This document shows, piece by piece, positions 1 through 9,001 of a DNA stretch of 64,000 nucleotides. Source of the DNA: Phycisphaerales bacterium (lineage in GTDB: Bacteria > Planctomycetota > Phycisphaerae > Sedimentisphaerales > UBA12454). Below the pieces are notes generated by a model. That model was given only the letters and a program-made list of their open reading frames with translations. It searched no databases and was not told the origin of the DNA. A program made the position numbers and the translations under genes. The stretch covers positions 194,501 through 258,500 of the forward strand of contig PLMU01000003.1 of assembly GCA_003142595.1 (NCBI GenBank), written 5' to 3'. Position 1 is the first letter of the stretch; the number at the start of each line of letters is the position of its first letter.

Positions 1-1943
1 ACCATGATATTCTCAATCCTAATTCTGTCGCGAGTCTGCTTGTCGAACAAACGGGCGAAAAGGTCGATGAAATAAAACAGAAAATTGAAAAAACTGTTTT
101 GGCGGTAGGCGGGCTCTGCTTCGATAAAAAAATTGTCTTCGACCCGGCTATTCAGAAAAGACTTTTTAAATGCCGCAAAGACGCAGTTCCGCTGCTGAGC
201 AGAAAAAAAGGATTGAAGCAGCCGATACCGTTTATCGAGGATGTTTCGGTCGATAATAAAAAACTGGCTGAATATACGGCGGGTCTGCAGAGAATCGGCG
301 AAAAATATAAAGTCGATATGGTTTATTACGGGCATGCGGGCGACGGTGAAATGCATGTGCGGCCTTATTTGGATTTGTCCGACCCGGCGGATGTAAAAAA
401 GATGACGGATATTGCCCATGAGGTTTTTTCGCTGGCACTGTCGCTGGGCGGGTCGCTTAGCGGAGAGCACGCGGACGGTTTGATTCACGCGGCGTTTATG
501 GAAATGCATTTCGGCAAAGAATACTGCGATATCCTAAGGAAGCTTAAGCAAATATTCGACCCGAAAAATATTCTCAATCCCGGCAAAATTTTCAGCGACA
601 ACGCAGATATAATGACGCAGAACCTGCGCGGCGAAAATAAAATTATCGATACAAGGATGAAGACGGAACTGAATTTCAGGCCTGATGAATTCAAATTCGA
701 GATTATTCAATGCACAGGCTGCGGAGTGTGCCGAAGCGGCGAGCCGGCGCTGCGGATGTGCCCGATGTTTCGGGCGACAGGAAACGAACTGTATTCTTCG
801 CGGGCAAAAGCAAATCTGCTCGCGGCATGGGCAAAGGGACTTTTAACAGAGCAGGACTTCGAATCGGAGAATTTCAAAGAAATTCTGGCGAGCTGTCTAA
901 ACTGCAAATCCTGCGTGATTGATTGTCCATCGGGCGTGGATGTATCTAAAATGATAATGGAGGCGCGTGCGCAGCTTGCGAAAAGGGGGAAACTGAGCAG
1001 CACGGCTAAGGTTCTGGCGTCCAATCGATATATGAGCATTCTCGCGTCGGCGTTTACGCCGATTAGCAATATTTTTATGAGCAACGCAACAGTTAAACGG
1101 ATTATGCAAAGCCTGACGGGCATTGATAAACGCAGAGCGATGCCGAAGTTCGGCTTTTCGAGTTTTATTAAGAAAGCGAATAAATATCTGGCCGGCATGC
1201 CGAAATTAGAAAATCCAATTGATAAGGTTGCATATTTTACAGATACATTCGCAAATTATAACGACCATGAGCTTGGCTTTGCGGTCATAAAATTTTTGAG
1301 GCATAATAATATCGATGTGATAGTTCCAAAGCAAAGGCCTGCGCCGCTGCCGGCGGTTGTTTACGGCGATATAAAAACGAGCAAAAAAGATTTAGAGTAT
1401 AACGTCAAACATCTAAGCGAAGTGGTGAAAAAAGGCTATGCAATTATCTGTTCGGAGCCGAGCGCGGCGTTGTGCCTGAAAGAAGATTTGAGATTTTTCG
1501 TCGACAGCGCAGAGGCGAACATTGTTTCGAAAAATACATTCGAGCTTTTCGATTATCTAAAAAATCTTATGCAAACGGGTAAGATTGCCGCGGTCGCTGG
1601 CGGCGGCCTCGCAATGACAAAATATGTTCATCATACGCCCTGTCATCTTATCGCACTGGAGAGGAAACCGGCGTCGATAGATATTTTGAAACAACTTGCG
1701 GGAATTGAAGTTAAAGAACTTGACGGCGGATGCTGCGGAATGGCCGGGACATTCGGAATGCAGAAGAAAAATTACGAGCTTTCGACGCAAATAGGCAGGA
1801 AACTGGCCGAGCTAATAGAACAATCAAATGCGGATACTGTTCTAACGGAATGCTCAACCTGCAAAATGCAAATTGAACACCTGACAGGCAAAAAAACCGA
1901 GCACCCAATTATGGTTTTGGTTAAAGCTTACGGCCTGATATAA
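1..1943 (+). CDS. FAD-linked oxidase / Fe-S (GlcD-GlcF type) fusion, 5' truncated by window edge
   Basis: The frame is open from base 3, so the N-terminus lies outside the window and the first in-window start codon is not the real start. The visible part begins within the C-terminal half of an FAD-linked oxidase (D-lactate/glycolate dehydrogenase type), ending near ILNPGKIF. It continues into a 4Fe-4S ferredoxin region with two Cys clusters (CTGCGVC...CP and CLNCKSCVIDCP), and ends in a GlpC/GlcF-like cysteine-rich domain (HTPCH, GGCCGMAG, ECSTCK). This order is typical of 900-1000 aa FAD-binding plus Fe-S-binding proteins that oxidise 2-hydroxyacids and pass electrons to the respiratory chain. 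The substrate cannot be read from sequence. The next gene starts 7 nt downstream, suggesting cotranscription. Confidence 0.85.
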   Translation, partial: HDILNPNSVASLLVEQTGEKVDEIKQKIEKTVLAVGGLCFDKKIVFDPAIQKRLFKCRKDAVPLLSRKKGLKQPIPFIEDVSVDNKKLAEYTAGLQRIGEKYKVDMVYYGHAGDGEMHVRPYLDLSDPADVKKMTDIAHEVFSLALSLGGSLSGEHADGLIHAAFMEMHFGKEYCDILRKLKQIFDPKNILNPGKIFSDNADIMTQNLRGENKIIDTRMKTELNFRPDEFKFEIIQCTGCGVCRSGEPALRMCPMFRATGNELYSSRAKANLLAAWAKGLLTEQDFESENFKEILASCLNCKSCVIDCPSGVDVSKMIMEARAQLAKRGKLSSTAKVLASNRYMSILASAFTPISNIFMSNATVKRIMQSLTGIDKRRAMPKFGFSSFIKKANKYLAGMPKLENPIDKVAYFTDTFANYNDHELGFAVIKFLRHNNIDVIVPKQRPAPLPAVVYGDIKTSKKDLEYNVKHLSEVVKKGYAIICSEPSAALCLKEDLRFFVDSAEANIVSKNTFELFDYLKNLMQTGKIAAVAGGGLAMTKYVHHTPCHLIALERKPASIDILKQLAGIEVKELDGGCCGMAGTFGMQKKNYELSTQIGRKLAELIEQSNADTVLTECSTCKMQIEHLTGKKTEHPIMVLVKAYGLI

Positions 1944-1950
1944 TAATGAT

Positions 1951-2985
1951 ATGGCAGAGAATCTAAAAGAAGCCGTTCTGTATGAACCGCTTAAAGATGA
2001 AAAAGTGGGGTGCCGTCTTTGCAACTGGCGGTGCCTGATAACCAAAGACCACTGCGGGCGATGCGGGGTTCGCAAAAATATCGACGGAAAATTATATTCA
2101 CTCAATTATCACAAACTATGCGCGGCAAATCCGGACCCGATAGAGAAAAAGCCGCTGTTTCATTTCCAGCCGGGCAGCAAAAGTTTTTCCATCGCTGCGC
2201 CGGGGTGCAACTTCCAATGCGACTTCTGTCAGAACTGGCACATCAGCCAGATAATAAACGAAGAAGAAAAAATCGACGGCCGGGCAGTTGAGCCAAAGAG
2301 GATTGTCGAATTGGCAATTCAGGCGGGCTGCAAAAGCGTCGCTTATACATATACCGAGCCGACAATTTTTATGGAATTTGCCGCTGACTGCGGGAAAATC
2401 GCAAAGCAAAAAGCCCTTGCCAATATTTTTGTGTCCAATGGTTTTATGACAAAAGAGGCGATTGATTTCGCATCTGAATGGCTTGACGGAATTAATCTCG
2501 ATTTAAAGGGATTCAGCGAGGAATACTACGAGAAACTCTGCAAGGCGAAGTTAAAGCCGGTGCTCGAGACGATAGATTACATCGCCAATCACACAAAAAT
2601 TTGGATGGAGATAACGACACTGGTTGTGCCGAGTCAGAACGATTCGGACAAGGAGTTCAAAGGGATTGCAGAATTTCTGTTTAAGACCTGCGGGGCGGAT
2701 ATACCATGGCATATTAGCAGGTTTTATCCACAATATAAATACACCGATTCGCCGCCGACGCCGGCGGGGACTTTGCGAAGGGCTTATGATATCGCCAAAG
2801 CCGCAGGGCTGCGTTATGTTTACATTGGCAATGTGCAGTCATTAAAGGGAGAGAATACCTACTGTCCTAAATGCGAGCGGCTTTTGATTGAGCGACAAGG
2901 ATTTTATGTGATGAAAAATATAGTGAAAAACGGCAGTTGTCCGGGCTGCGGAGAAAAAATCGCGGGCCGGGGGCTTGACAATTAA
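1951..2985 (+). CDS. AmmeMemoRadiSam-type radical SAM enzyme
   Basis: A 344-aa protein with the radical SAM cluster motif C-x3-C-x2-C in PGCNFQCDFCQNWHIS (about residues 83-99). It is preceded by the Cys-rich N-terminus typical of the AmmeMemoRadiSam radical SAM family (CRLCNWRC...CGRCGVRKN) and followed by a short zinc-ribbon-like tail (CPKC...CPGCG). Members resemble pyruvate-formate-lyase activating enzymes and usually occur with AMMECR1 and Memo proteins. Neither partner is in this window. The reaction is unknown; a radical-based modification is inferred from the family. It probably shares a transcript with the upstream oxidoreductase (7-nt gap). Confidence 0.88.
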   Translation: MAENLKEAVLYEPLKDEKVGCRLCNWRCLITKDHCGRCGVRKNIDGKLYSLNYHKLCAANPDPIEKKPLFHFQPGSKSFSIAAPGCNFQCDFCQNWHISQIINEEEKIDGRAVEPKRIVELAIQAGCKSVAYTYTEPTIFMEFAADCGKIAKQKALANIFVSNGFMTKEAIDFASEWLDGINLDLKGFSEEYYEKLCKAKLKPVLETIDYIANHTKIWMEITTLVVPSQNDSDKEFKGIAEFLFKTCGADIPWHISRFYPQYKYTDSPPTPAGTLRRAYDIAKAAGLRYVYIGNVQSLKGENTYCPKCERLLIERQGFYVMKNIVKNGSCPGCGEKIAGRGLDN

Positions 2986-3165
2986 ATATGTTCAATATTA
3001 TGTTGTTTGCAGGCCATAATGATGGTAGCATAGTTGGGAATATGTTTAGAATTGTCGCATAGCGGGCGTTGAAAAAGTAAAATCACCTGACAGTAATATC
3101 CGCTTCAATACCTACTATTAACGATATTTCTTTTATAGTGCTAACATTTGCTGATTAAGACGGTT

Positions 3166-4263
3166 ATGAACACAAATATTCCTGTTCTTAAGATAGGTAA
3201 TTTAACAATCAATCCGCCGATAATACAGGGCGGCATGGGAATACGCGTATCAGGAGCGAAACTTGCTTCTGCTGTCGCCAATACCGGATGCGCAGGAGTA
3301 ATCGCCAGCACTGGGATAGGTTTATTTGAAGATTTCCACGGAGAAGAGTTATGGAGATTTAACGGCGAATCCCTGAGAGCCGAAATCCGCAAAGCAAGAA
3401 GCCTTACCAAGGGAATCATCGGCGTCAACATAATGGTCGCTCTTACCGATTATGAGAATCTTGTTAAGGTGTCGGTAGAGGAAAATGTGGATATGATAAT
3501 TGCCGGCGCCGGTCTGCCGCTGGATCTGCCGAAGTTTCTTAACGGAAAAGATGTCAAACTAATTCCGATAGTTTCATCGGCAAAGGCTCTCGAGCTTATT
3601 TGCAGAAGATGGGTAGGCCGATATAACAAACAGCCCGATGCCGTAATCGTCGAAGGCGTTATGGCAGGCGGCCATCTTGGATATTCAGCCGAAAGTCTGG
3701 CGAATGGAACCGCTATGGACCTTGAGCAGATAGTCAAAGAAGTGATTGCTCTGGCTAATACGTTCGAGCCAAAAATACCTGTTATCGCGGCGGGCGGAAT
3801 ATTCGACGGTGAGGATATCGCCCATTTTCTAAGATTAGGCGCAGCAGGAGTTCAAATGGCGACTCGATTCGTCTGTACGAACGAGTGCGATGTTCACGAG
3901 AATTTCAAGAAGGCTTATATAAACTCAAAAGCCGAAGATATAACCATTATTAAAAGTCCGGTCGGATTGCCCGGCAGAGTTATCAATAGCAGCTTTGTGG
4001 AGAAAATCAAACAGGGCCTGACGGTGCCTTTCAAATGCAGTTATAAATGTCTGAGAACCTGTGAGCCCGACAAGGCGCCGTATTGCATAGCTAAAGTTTT
4101 GTCAAACGCATCCAAGGGCAAACTGGACGAATCTTTCGTATTTGCCGGTTCAAACGCTTATAAGTGCAAGGAAATCGTGCCGGTCAAGGTGCTTGTTGAA
4201 CAATTAACTAAGGAACTCGCCGCGGCTCTTGCGACTCAACCCGCTGCCGTAAATCAAAAATAA
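3166..4263 (+). CDS. Nitronate monooxygenase / FabK-like flavin oxidoreductase
   Basis: TIM-barrel flavoprotein of the 2-nitropropane dioxygenase/FabK family. The N-terminus has PPIIQGGMGIRVSGAKLA, followed by glycine-rich FMN-phosphate loops (VEGVMAGGHLG; AAGGIFDGEDIA) and the GAAGVQMATRF segment. The C-terminal part carries a Cys cluster (CSYKCLRTCEPDKAPYC) seen in one subgroup of NMO-like proteins. The true substrate (nitronate, enoyl-ACP or other) cannot be assigned. A TTG at 3148 extends the frame by six codons, but ATG 3166 is preferred as the conserved family start; neither has a strong Shine-Dalgarno. The gene is flanked by noncoding DNA on both sides and appears monocistronic. Confidence 0.82.
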   Translation: MNTNIPVLKIGNLTINPPIIQGGMGIRVSGAKLASAVANTGCAGVIASTGIGLFEDFHGEELWRFNGESLRAEIRKARSLTKGIIGVNIMVALTDYENLVKVSVEENVDMIIAGAGLPLDLPKFLNGKDVKLIPIVSSAKALELICRRWVGRYNKQPDAVIVEGVMAGGHLGYSAESLANGTAMDLEQIVKEVIALANTFEPKIPVIAAGGIFDGEDIAHFLRLGAAGVQMATRFVCTNECDVHENFKKAYINSKAEDITIIKSPVGLPGRVINSSFVEKIKQGLTVPFKCSYKCLRTCEPDKAPYCIAKVLSNASKGKLDESFVFAGSNAYKCKEIVPVKVLVEQLTKELAAALATQPAAVNQK

Positions 4264-4305
4264 AATCAGCAGCATATTGGCCTTCTATAAATCTTCAAGA
4301 CTCTA

Positions 4306-4335
4306 CTGGAATCAATAGCGGATATTGTATATAAT
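4306..4335 (+). promoter_or_regulatory. Possible sigma-70 promoter of pdxB-folP
   Basis: A perfect TATAAT (4330-4335) lies 33 nt before the pdxB ATG. The matching -35 (CTGGAA at 4306, 18-nt spacer) is poor, so this is supported mainly by the -10 and its placement. Confidence 0.35.
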
Positions 4336-4367
4336 ATCGCTCTGTTGAAAATTACCGAAAGGTGACT

Positions 4368-5498
4368 ATGAAGATTGTCGCAGATGAAAATATACCATTT
4401 GTGAAGGAGTGTCTCAGCTCCGCAGGTGATTGTATAACAATTCACGGCAGGCAAATCACACCTGATATTTTAAAAGACGCCGATGCGCTTTTAGTCCGCA
4501 GCATTACTAAAGTCGATAAAAATCTGCTCGAAGGGGCAAATGTAAAATTTGTCGGCACAGCGACAATCGGATTCGAACATATCGATGTCGATTATCTGGC
4601 GGCGAAGAAAATCGGTTTCGCGTCAGCGCCAGGCTCAAACGCAAACTCGGTCACGGAATATGTGGTATCGGCATTACTGAACCTGGCTGAAAAACATAAA
4701 TTCGATATCTCAAAAAAATCTATCGGCATCGTCGGCGTGGGCAATGTCGGAGGCAGGCTCGAAAAAAAGGCCGGGACGCTGGGAATGAAAGTCGTATTGA
4801 ACGACCCTCCGCTAAAAAGACAAACCGGTGATGAAAAATACCGGCCGATAGAGGAAATTTTCGATTGCGATATCGTAACGCTTCATACGCCTTTAACTAA
4901 GGAAGGAATAAATAAGACTTATCATCTGGCCGATGATAAATTTTTTAAATCCTTGAAAAAAGACGCAATCTTTTTTAATACCTGCCGTGGCAAAGTGCAC
5001 GATACGGCGGCACTGAAAAACGCCATAACATCCGACAAAATATCAGCTTGCGTGCTTGATGTGTGGGAAAACGAGCCGAATATTGATATCGAACTTGTAA
5101 AAATGGTTGATTACGGAACGCCGCACATCGCAGGCTATTCTTACGATGGCAAAATTGGCGGAATGATTATGATTTATGACGCGTTTTGCAAACATTTCGG
5201 CGTAAAACCAAAATTCAGCGCGAAATATTTTCTGCCCAGGCCTCAGGTTGAGAAAATCGACATTGACAAAAATGACCCAAACCCGCTGCTGACAATTGTT
5301 AATACTCTCTATGATATAAAAAGAGACGATGAGAAGTTAAGACAGATAATAAATAAGATGGCCGAAAAACAAGGTGAATATTTTGACCGTCTGCGGAAAA
5401 ATTATCATATCCGCAGAGAATTTCAAAACGCCGTCGTTTCCACGACAGACAACAAACTTCGAAGTGTTCTTGAAGGATTAGGTTTTAAAACCAAATAG
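4368..5498 (+). CDS. pdxB: Erythronate-4-phosphate dehydrogenase
   Basis: D-2-hydroxyacid dehydrogenase of about 376 aa whose N-terminus (MKIVADENIPFVKE) and RSITKVD / GTATIGFEHID segments are diagnostic of PdxB. It has the NAD-binding GxGxxG (GVGNVGGR), the catalytic Arg in TCRGKVHD and the catalytic His in PHIAGYS. The protein retains a PdxB-type C-terminal extension. It catalyses the second step of DXP-dependent pyridoxal-phosphate synthesis. A GTG six bases upstream is in frame, but an AAAGG Shine-Dalgarno overlaps it, so ATG 4368 is chosen. folP follows after 2 nt, so the two cofactor genes are probably cotranscribed. Confidence 0.9.
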   Translation: MKIVADENIPFVKECLSSAGDCITIHGRQITPDILKDADALLVRSITKVDKNLLEGANVKFVGTATIGFEHIDVDYLAAKKIGFASAPGSNANSVTEYVVSALLNLAEKHKFDISKKSIGIVGVGNVGGRLEKKAGTLGMKVVLNDPPLKRQTGDEKYRPIEEIFDCDIVTLHTPLTKEGINKTYHLADDKFFKSLKKDAIFFNTCRGKVHDTAALKNAITSDKISACVLDVWENEPNIDIELVKMVDYGTPHIAGYSYDGKIGGMIMIYDAFCKHFGVKPKFSAKYFLPRPQVEKIDIDKNDPNPLLTIVNTLYDIKRDDEKLRQIINKMAEKQGEYFDRLRKNYHIRREFQNAVVSTTDNKLRSVLEGLGFKTK

Positions 5499-5500
5499 CA

Positions 5501-6352
5501 ATGGCAAGTCAAACCAAAGATATTTTAACCTGGCCGACAGGCAGACTGGATTTTTCCGGCGGGTGCATCGTGATGGGCATCCTGAATATTACGCCTGATT
5601 CGTTTAGCGACGGCGGAGACTTTCTCGATACCAATAAAGCGATTGAGCGCGGAATCGAAATGTCGCAGCAAGGCGCGGCAATAATCGATATCGGCGCAGA
5701 ATCGACGCGGCCCGGCTCGAAACCTGTCAGCGCCGATGAGCAGATAAAAAGAATTATGCCTGTGATTGAAAAACTCTCTGCGAAAATAAAAATTCCTATA
5801 AGTATCGACAGCAGGGATTATGAGGTTACAAAAGCAGCTCTGGACGGCGGCGCATCTATAATAAATGATATAACCGCTTTGAGTGACGAAAGAACCGCTC
5901 AGCTTGCGGCTGATAAAAAAGTGCCCGTGATACTGATGCATATACAAAATACGCCTGCCACGATGCAAATTGAGCCGCAATATAAAAATGTCGTAAAGGA
6001 AGTGCTGGGCTATCTGAAAAAAAGAGCAAAGGCCGCCCAAAAAGCGGGCATTGAAAAAGATAAAATATTCATCGACCCAGGCATAGGTTTCGGCAAAACG
6101 CTGGTGCACAATATTGAGCTATTGCAAAATTTGAATGTTTTTGTAAAAAGCGGTTACAGAGTTTTGCTCGGCACAAGCAGAAAAAAATTTGTCGGCACGA
6201 TAACCGGCAAAGACGCCGCGAAAGAAAGAATTTTCGGAACTGCCGCGACGGTTGCAATTGCCGTTATTGAGGGTGTATCGATTGTGCGGGTTCATGATGT
6301 CGCCGAAATGGCTGGTGTGATAAAGGTCGCAAACAGACTGAGAAAATTTTAA
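5501..6352 (+). CDS. folP: Dihydropteroate synthase
   Basis: 283 aa with the complete DHPS signature series: NITPDSFSDGG, DIGAESTRPGS, SIDSRDYEV, MHIQNTPATMQ, GIGFGKT, GTSRKKFVG and a final RVHDV. It joins 6-hydroxymethyl-dihydropterin pyrophosphate to p-aminobenzoate in folate synthesis. The start ATG lies 2 nt after the pdxB stop. folC, a later step of the same pathway, is at 17.5-18.9 kb on the opposite strand. Confidence 0.95.
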   Translation: MASQTKDILTWPTGRLDFSGGCIVMGILNITPDSFSDGGDFLDTNKAIERGIEMSQQGAAIIDIGAESTRPGSKPVSADEQIKRIMPVIEKLSAKIKIPISIDSRDYEVTKAALDGGASIINDITALSDERTAQLAADKKVPVILMHIQNTPATMQIEPQYKNVVKEVLGYLKKRAKAAQKAGIEKDKIFIDPGIGFGKTLVHNIELLQNLNVFVKSGYRVLLGTSRKKFVGTITGKDAAKERIFGTAATVAIAVIEGVSIVRVHDVAEMAGVIKVANRLRKF

Positions 6353-6459
6353 TCGCCGACTTTCGTCAGGACATCCGCAGCACGAACGTAACGTCTTCAG
6401 TGCCGTCAAAGCTCACATTCAAAATCAGCATATTGCCGCAGTCTCTGCTTAATTCATTT

Positions 6460-7371
6460 TTATTTATTATTTATTACCACCGTTCTGTTTTCCTTTATAT
6501 TTTTGGCTTTTGGAAAAGTAAACGCCGGTTTTTCCTTCAGTATCGCATACCCAAAGTTGAGCATTGTATCATTGCCGAGCTTATCCACCTCCAGCGGCTT
6601 TATAAAAAAATTGGCTATTACCCCCTTGATAGTGCCCCAGTAACTCTCACCCTCCGTTTTCTTATGGATAGATGCTATTAGTATTCCCATTTTTGGTTTT
6701 TGTCCGCTCTTTCTGAATGTAAGAGTGTCCACCCTGGCAATCAGCTCATTATATCTATTTTCATATTTATATTGTCCATTCTGGGGCTTAACACTGTAAA
6801 GCCCAATGGTTACAGGGCTTTTTTGGCTCCTTGCGTCGAAACATATATCCACCTCGGTAACGGTCTGTGTAGAACCGCTAATCGTTCCTTTAACCTCAAT
6901 AAGACCAACCCCATCTCCTTCAAATTTAATATAATCGAGCACATTTGTCAGCAGCTCTCCTTCTTTCAAATCACCGATATTTCTCGCTATCATCCCTGCA
7001 GAGTCAAATATGTTCTTGTGAAAGCCCTTTCCCGATAGTTCAAATTCACAGGCCACATAAAAGGAGTTTGAAGTAAACGTTCTTTTGTACGAGATAATAC
7101 TTTCCTGCTGCGTATTATTGACACTGATTTCCCTGTCAACAAGAGCCGGAGATATCAGCGGAATAAAATATGCAAAAGCTAAAATAGGATTTTTTTTGAA
7201 CGTCTCTTTACTATAATTCAATATAAGCGTTGGACCATTTGCGTCAGTGCTATCGCTTAGACTGCCTTCTTGTCTTGACGGCGCTTCTGATGGGTTTTTA
7301 CTATAGCAGACCCCTGCCATCGAAATGCAAAAACACAAAAATATACATACTATTTTCAGGTTAACCTTCAA
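6460..7371 (-). CDS. Secreted protein of unknown function, paralog 1 of tandem pair
   Basis: 303 aa starting with a hydrophobic signal peptide (VCIFLCFCISMAGVCYS). The start is TTG at 7371; an AGGGG Shine-Dalgarno lies just upstream and no ATG precedes the signal peptide. The mature part is rich in beta-type patterns and has no motif I recognise. It is clearly homologous to the next gene: both share PLISPALV/PLISPTLV, GFHKN.FDSAGMIARN, YIKFEG, SPVTIGLYSVK, ARV(D/N)TLTF and PLE(V/I)DKLGNDTML.FG. The two are in the same orientation with 18 nt between them, so they are likely a duplicated, cotranscribed pair exported to periplasm or surface. Confidence 0.7.
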   Translation of the reverse strand: MKVNLKIVCIFLCFCISMAGVCYSKNPSEAPSRQEGSLSDSTDANGPTLILNYSKETFKKNPILAFAYFIPLISPALVDREISVNNTQQESIISYKRTFTSNSFYVACEFELSGKGFHKNIFDSAGMIARNIGDLKEGELLTNVLDYIKFEGDGVGLIEVKGTISGSTQTVTEVDICFDARSQKSPVTIGLYSVKPQNGQYKYENRYNELIARVDTLTFRKSGQKPKMGILIASIHKKTEGESYWGTIKGVIANFFIKPLEVDKLGNDTMLNFGYAILKEKPAFTFPKAKNIKENRTVVINNK

Positions 7372-7389
7372 TTTAACCCCTAATAACTG

Positions 7390-8232
7390 TTAATTGGTCT
7401 TTCCCTCTACTCTTAAATTCTTCGCCTTTGGAAATGTGAACGTTTCTTTGTCATTGAATAATGCACAACCAAAATCAAGCATCGTATCGTTGCCTAATTT
7501 GTCTATCTCTAAGGGCTTTATAATTAAATTAGCCAAAGCTCCTTTTAGATTTCCCCAAAAACCGGGTTTGCCGCCTTCGGCGTAGACCGCAGATACTATA
7601 ATATCCATCCGAGGCTTGTCTGTACTTTTCTCGAATGTCAGGGTGTTAACTCTGGCAACTATTTCATCATATTTATTTTCATATTTATACTCTCCATTTG
7701 CAGATTTAACGCTGTAAAGCCCCACTGTAACCGGACTGGTTTTGCCTCTACCATTAAAATGAACTTTCACCTCTGTCGCGGTCGCTTTTTTCCCATCAAG
7801 CTTGCCTTTAATCTCAATCCAGCCGTATCCTTCTCCTTCAAACTTAATATAACCAAGTATATTCTGAAGGGGCTTTCCCTTTTTTAATCCTTTTGTATTT
7901 CTTGCAATCATTCCGGCTGAATCAAATTTATTTTTATGAAAACCGCTTCCCTGCATCTGGAATTCGCCGGAAGCATAAAAAGTTCTTGAAGTTGGTTTCC
8001 TGATAACGGAAATCAGACCGGATTTCTGCCCGTTACCTTTACTCGTTTCGCTGTAAACCAGTGTCGGCGATATCAGCGGAACAAAATACATAAAGTCAGG
8101 GGTAGGATTTTTCAGAACTTTATCGCATTTCAATATAACCGTCGGACCGCTCAAAGCCGTGCTGTCGCTTTTACCGTAGCAGACCCCTGCCGTCACGATG
8201 GAAAAAACCAAAAACATACATACCATTTTCAT
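7390..8232 (-). CDS. Secreted protein of unknown function, paralog 2 of tandem pair
   Basis: The frame is open to 8295, but ATG 8232 is chosen: it is preceded by AAGGG at a good distance and places the signal peptide (MVCMFLVFSIVTAGVCYG) at the N-terminus. The protein is about 280 aa. It aligns end to end with the downstream neighbour (conserved FDSAGMIARN, SPVTVGLYSVK, PLEIDKLGNDTMLDFG). No known domain was recognised. The conserved repeated blocks suggest an envelope or extracellular structural/binding role, but this is speculation. Confidence 0.7.
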   Translation of the reverse strand: MKMVCMFLVFSIVTAGVCYGKSDSTALSGPTVILKCDKVLKNPTPDFMYFVPLISPTLVYSETSKGNGQKSGLISVIRKPTSRTFYASGEFQMQGSGFHKNKFDSAGMIARNTKGLKKGKPLQNILGYIKFEGEGYGWIEIKGKLDGKKATATEVKVHFNGRGKTSPVTVGLYSVKSANGEYKYENKYDEIVARVNTLTFEKSTDKPRMDIIVSAVYAEGGKPGFWGNLKGALANLIIKPLEIDKLGNDTMLDFGCALFNDKETFTFPKAKNLRVEGKTN

Positions 8233-8351
8233 GTTACACACCCTTGAATCATAGTAATTATTTAGGTTAGTCTTTGAAACTTCGTGCCGATGCACATCGA
8301 AGACATCACATTCGGGAAAACTTCTAACGCTTACTTAATGGAACTATTTAC

Positions 8352-8516
8352 TCAGAAGCCGCGAGGAATATATCCCATCAGCAATAGTACCAGCAGGACA
8401 ATCAATACCAATGACAACCCGCCGGTTGGGCCGTAACCCCAATCGCGGCTGTAATTCCATCGGGGCAGCCCGCCGACAAGAAGCAAGATAACAATAATAA
8501 GTAATAACAATCCCAT
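8352..8516 (-). CDS. DUF3309-like small membrane protein
   Basis: A 54-aa ORF with two hydrophobic segments (about residues 2-16 and 34-50) around a central LPRWNYSRDWGYGPTGG loop. That loop matches the DUF3309 pattern (small proteins with PxWPYSxGWGYxPSGG). An AAGGA Shine-Dalgarno precedes the ATG. Function is unknown. Relatives are often found near other tiny membrane proteins linked to envelope stress, which fits the neighbourhood. Confidence 0.75.
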   Translation of the reverse strand: MGLLLLIIVILLLVGGLPRWNYSRDWGYGPTGGLSLVLIVLLVLLLMGYIPRGF

Positions 8517-8566
8517 AAAAAGTTCCTTTCAATTGTCTTAACAAGCAACGCCTGGCACACGCCTTA

Positions 8567-8770
8567 TCAGTGCCGCTCTTCATGCTGTTGCTCTTGTAAC
8601 TCATATTCTTTTTCCCGGTATCGATCCGACTGCTCATGCTCCGATTGCCGGTCCCGCAACTCTTCCTGTCGATCATCCCGCTGCTCGCGTCTTTCGCTTT
8701 CGCAGCCGCCGCACATAAGGAATAAAGAAAGCACAAATATCGTAACAAATAAAATCTTTACCCTTGCCAT
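8567..8770 (-). CDS. Small lipoprotein with charged, Gln/Glu/Arg-rich tail
   Basis: 67 aa from an ATG at 8770 with an excellent AAGGAG Shine-Dalgarno 6-7 nt upstream. The open frame extends further upstream, but that part is noncoding-like. The N-terminus is a lipoprotein signal (hydrophobic core followed by FLMCGGCES). Cys20 or Cys23 would be the lipidated residue. The remaining 44 residues are almost entirely D/E/R/K/Q/H and probably form a charged helix or coil. No known family was recognised. Confidence 0.6.
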   Translation of the reverse strand: MARVKILFVTIFVLSLFLMCGGCESERREQRDDRQEELRDRQSEHEQSDRYREKEYELQEQQHEERH

Positions 8771-8904
8771 ACAATTCTCCTTATTTGCGAAGATATAGTA
8801 TTTCACACCGTCGAAAAAAGTCGCGTATTGCGGTCGCTCACGAAAACTAAACCCACCTTGGTTAATTTCATGACAGCGCCTTCGGGATTGACTCCAATAC
8901 CCAC

Positions 8905-8933
8905 GAGCCCCCACCCCCCTATAGAGGGGGCTC
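8905..8933. repeat. GC-rich hairpin
   Basis: GAGCCCCC (8905-8912) pairs with GGGGGCTC (8926-8933) around a C-rich loop. On plus it is followed by a few T residues, but no plus-strand gene ends here. It is best read as one of the dispersed G/C-block repeats seen elsewhere in the window. Confidence 0.45.
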
Positions 8934-8955
8934 ATCTTTTAACTTCAGCAAGATT

Positions 8956-8977
8956 AAGTGCGCCCAATGGCGCACTT
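8956..8977 (-). terminator. Hairpin downstream of secreted-domain gene
   Basis: Perfect 9-bp stem AAGTGCGCC / GGCGCACTT with a 4-nt loop, 24 nt after the stop of the minus-strand gene that ends at 9002. It lacks a strong T tract. A very similar hairpin occurs at the same place after the paralogous gene at 14775 (14729-14750), which supports a role in transcript termination or 3'-end stability. Confidence 0.5.
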
Positions 8978-9001
8978 TCCCTTGAACAACTTCCTTAAAA
9001 T

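Noticed and set aside
8344-8748. 134-codon minus-strand ORF
   Set aside because: Shadow of the DUF3309-like and lipoprotein genes, which have good Shine-Dalgarno sites in other frames.
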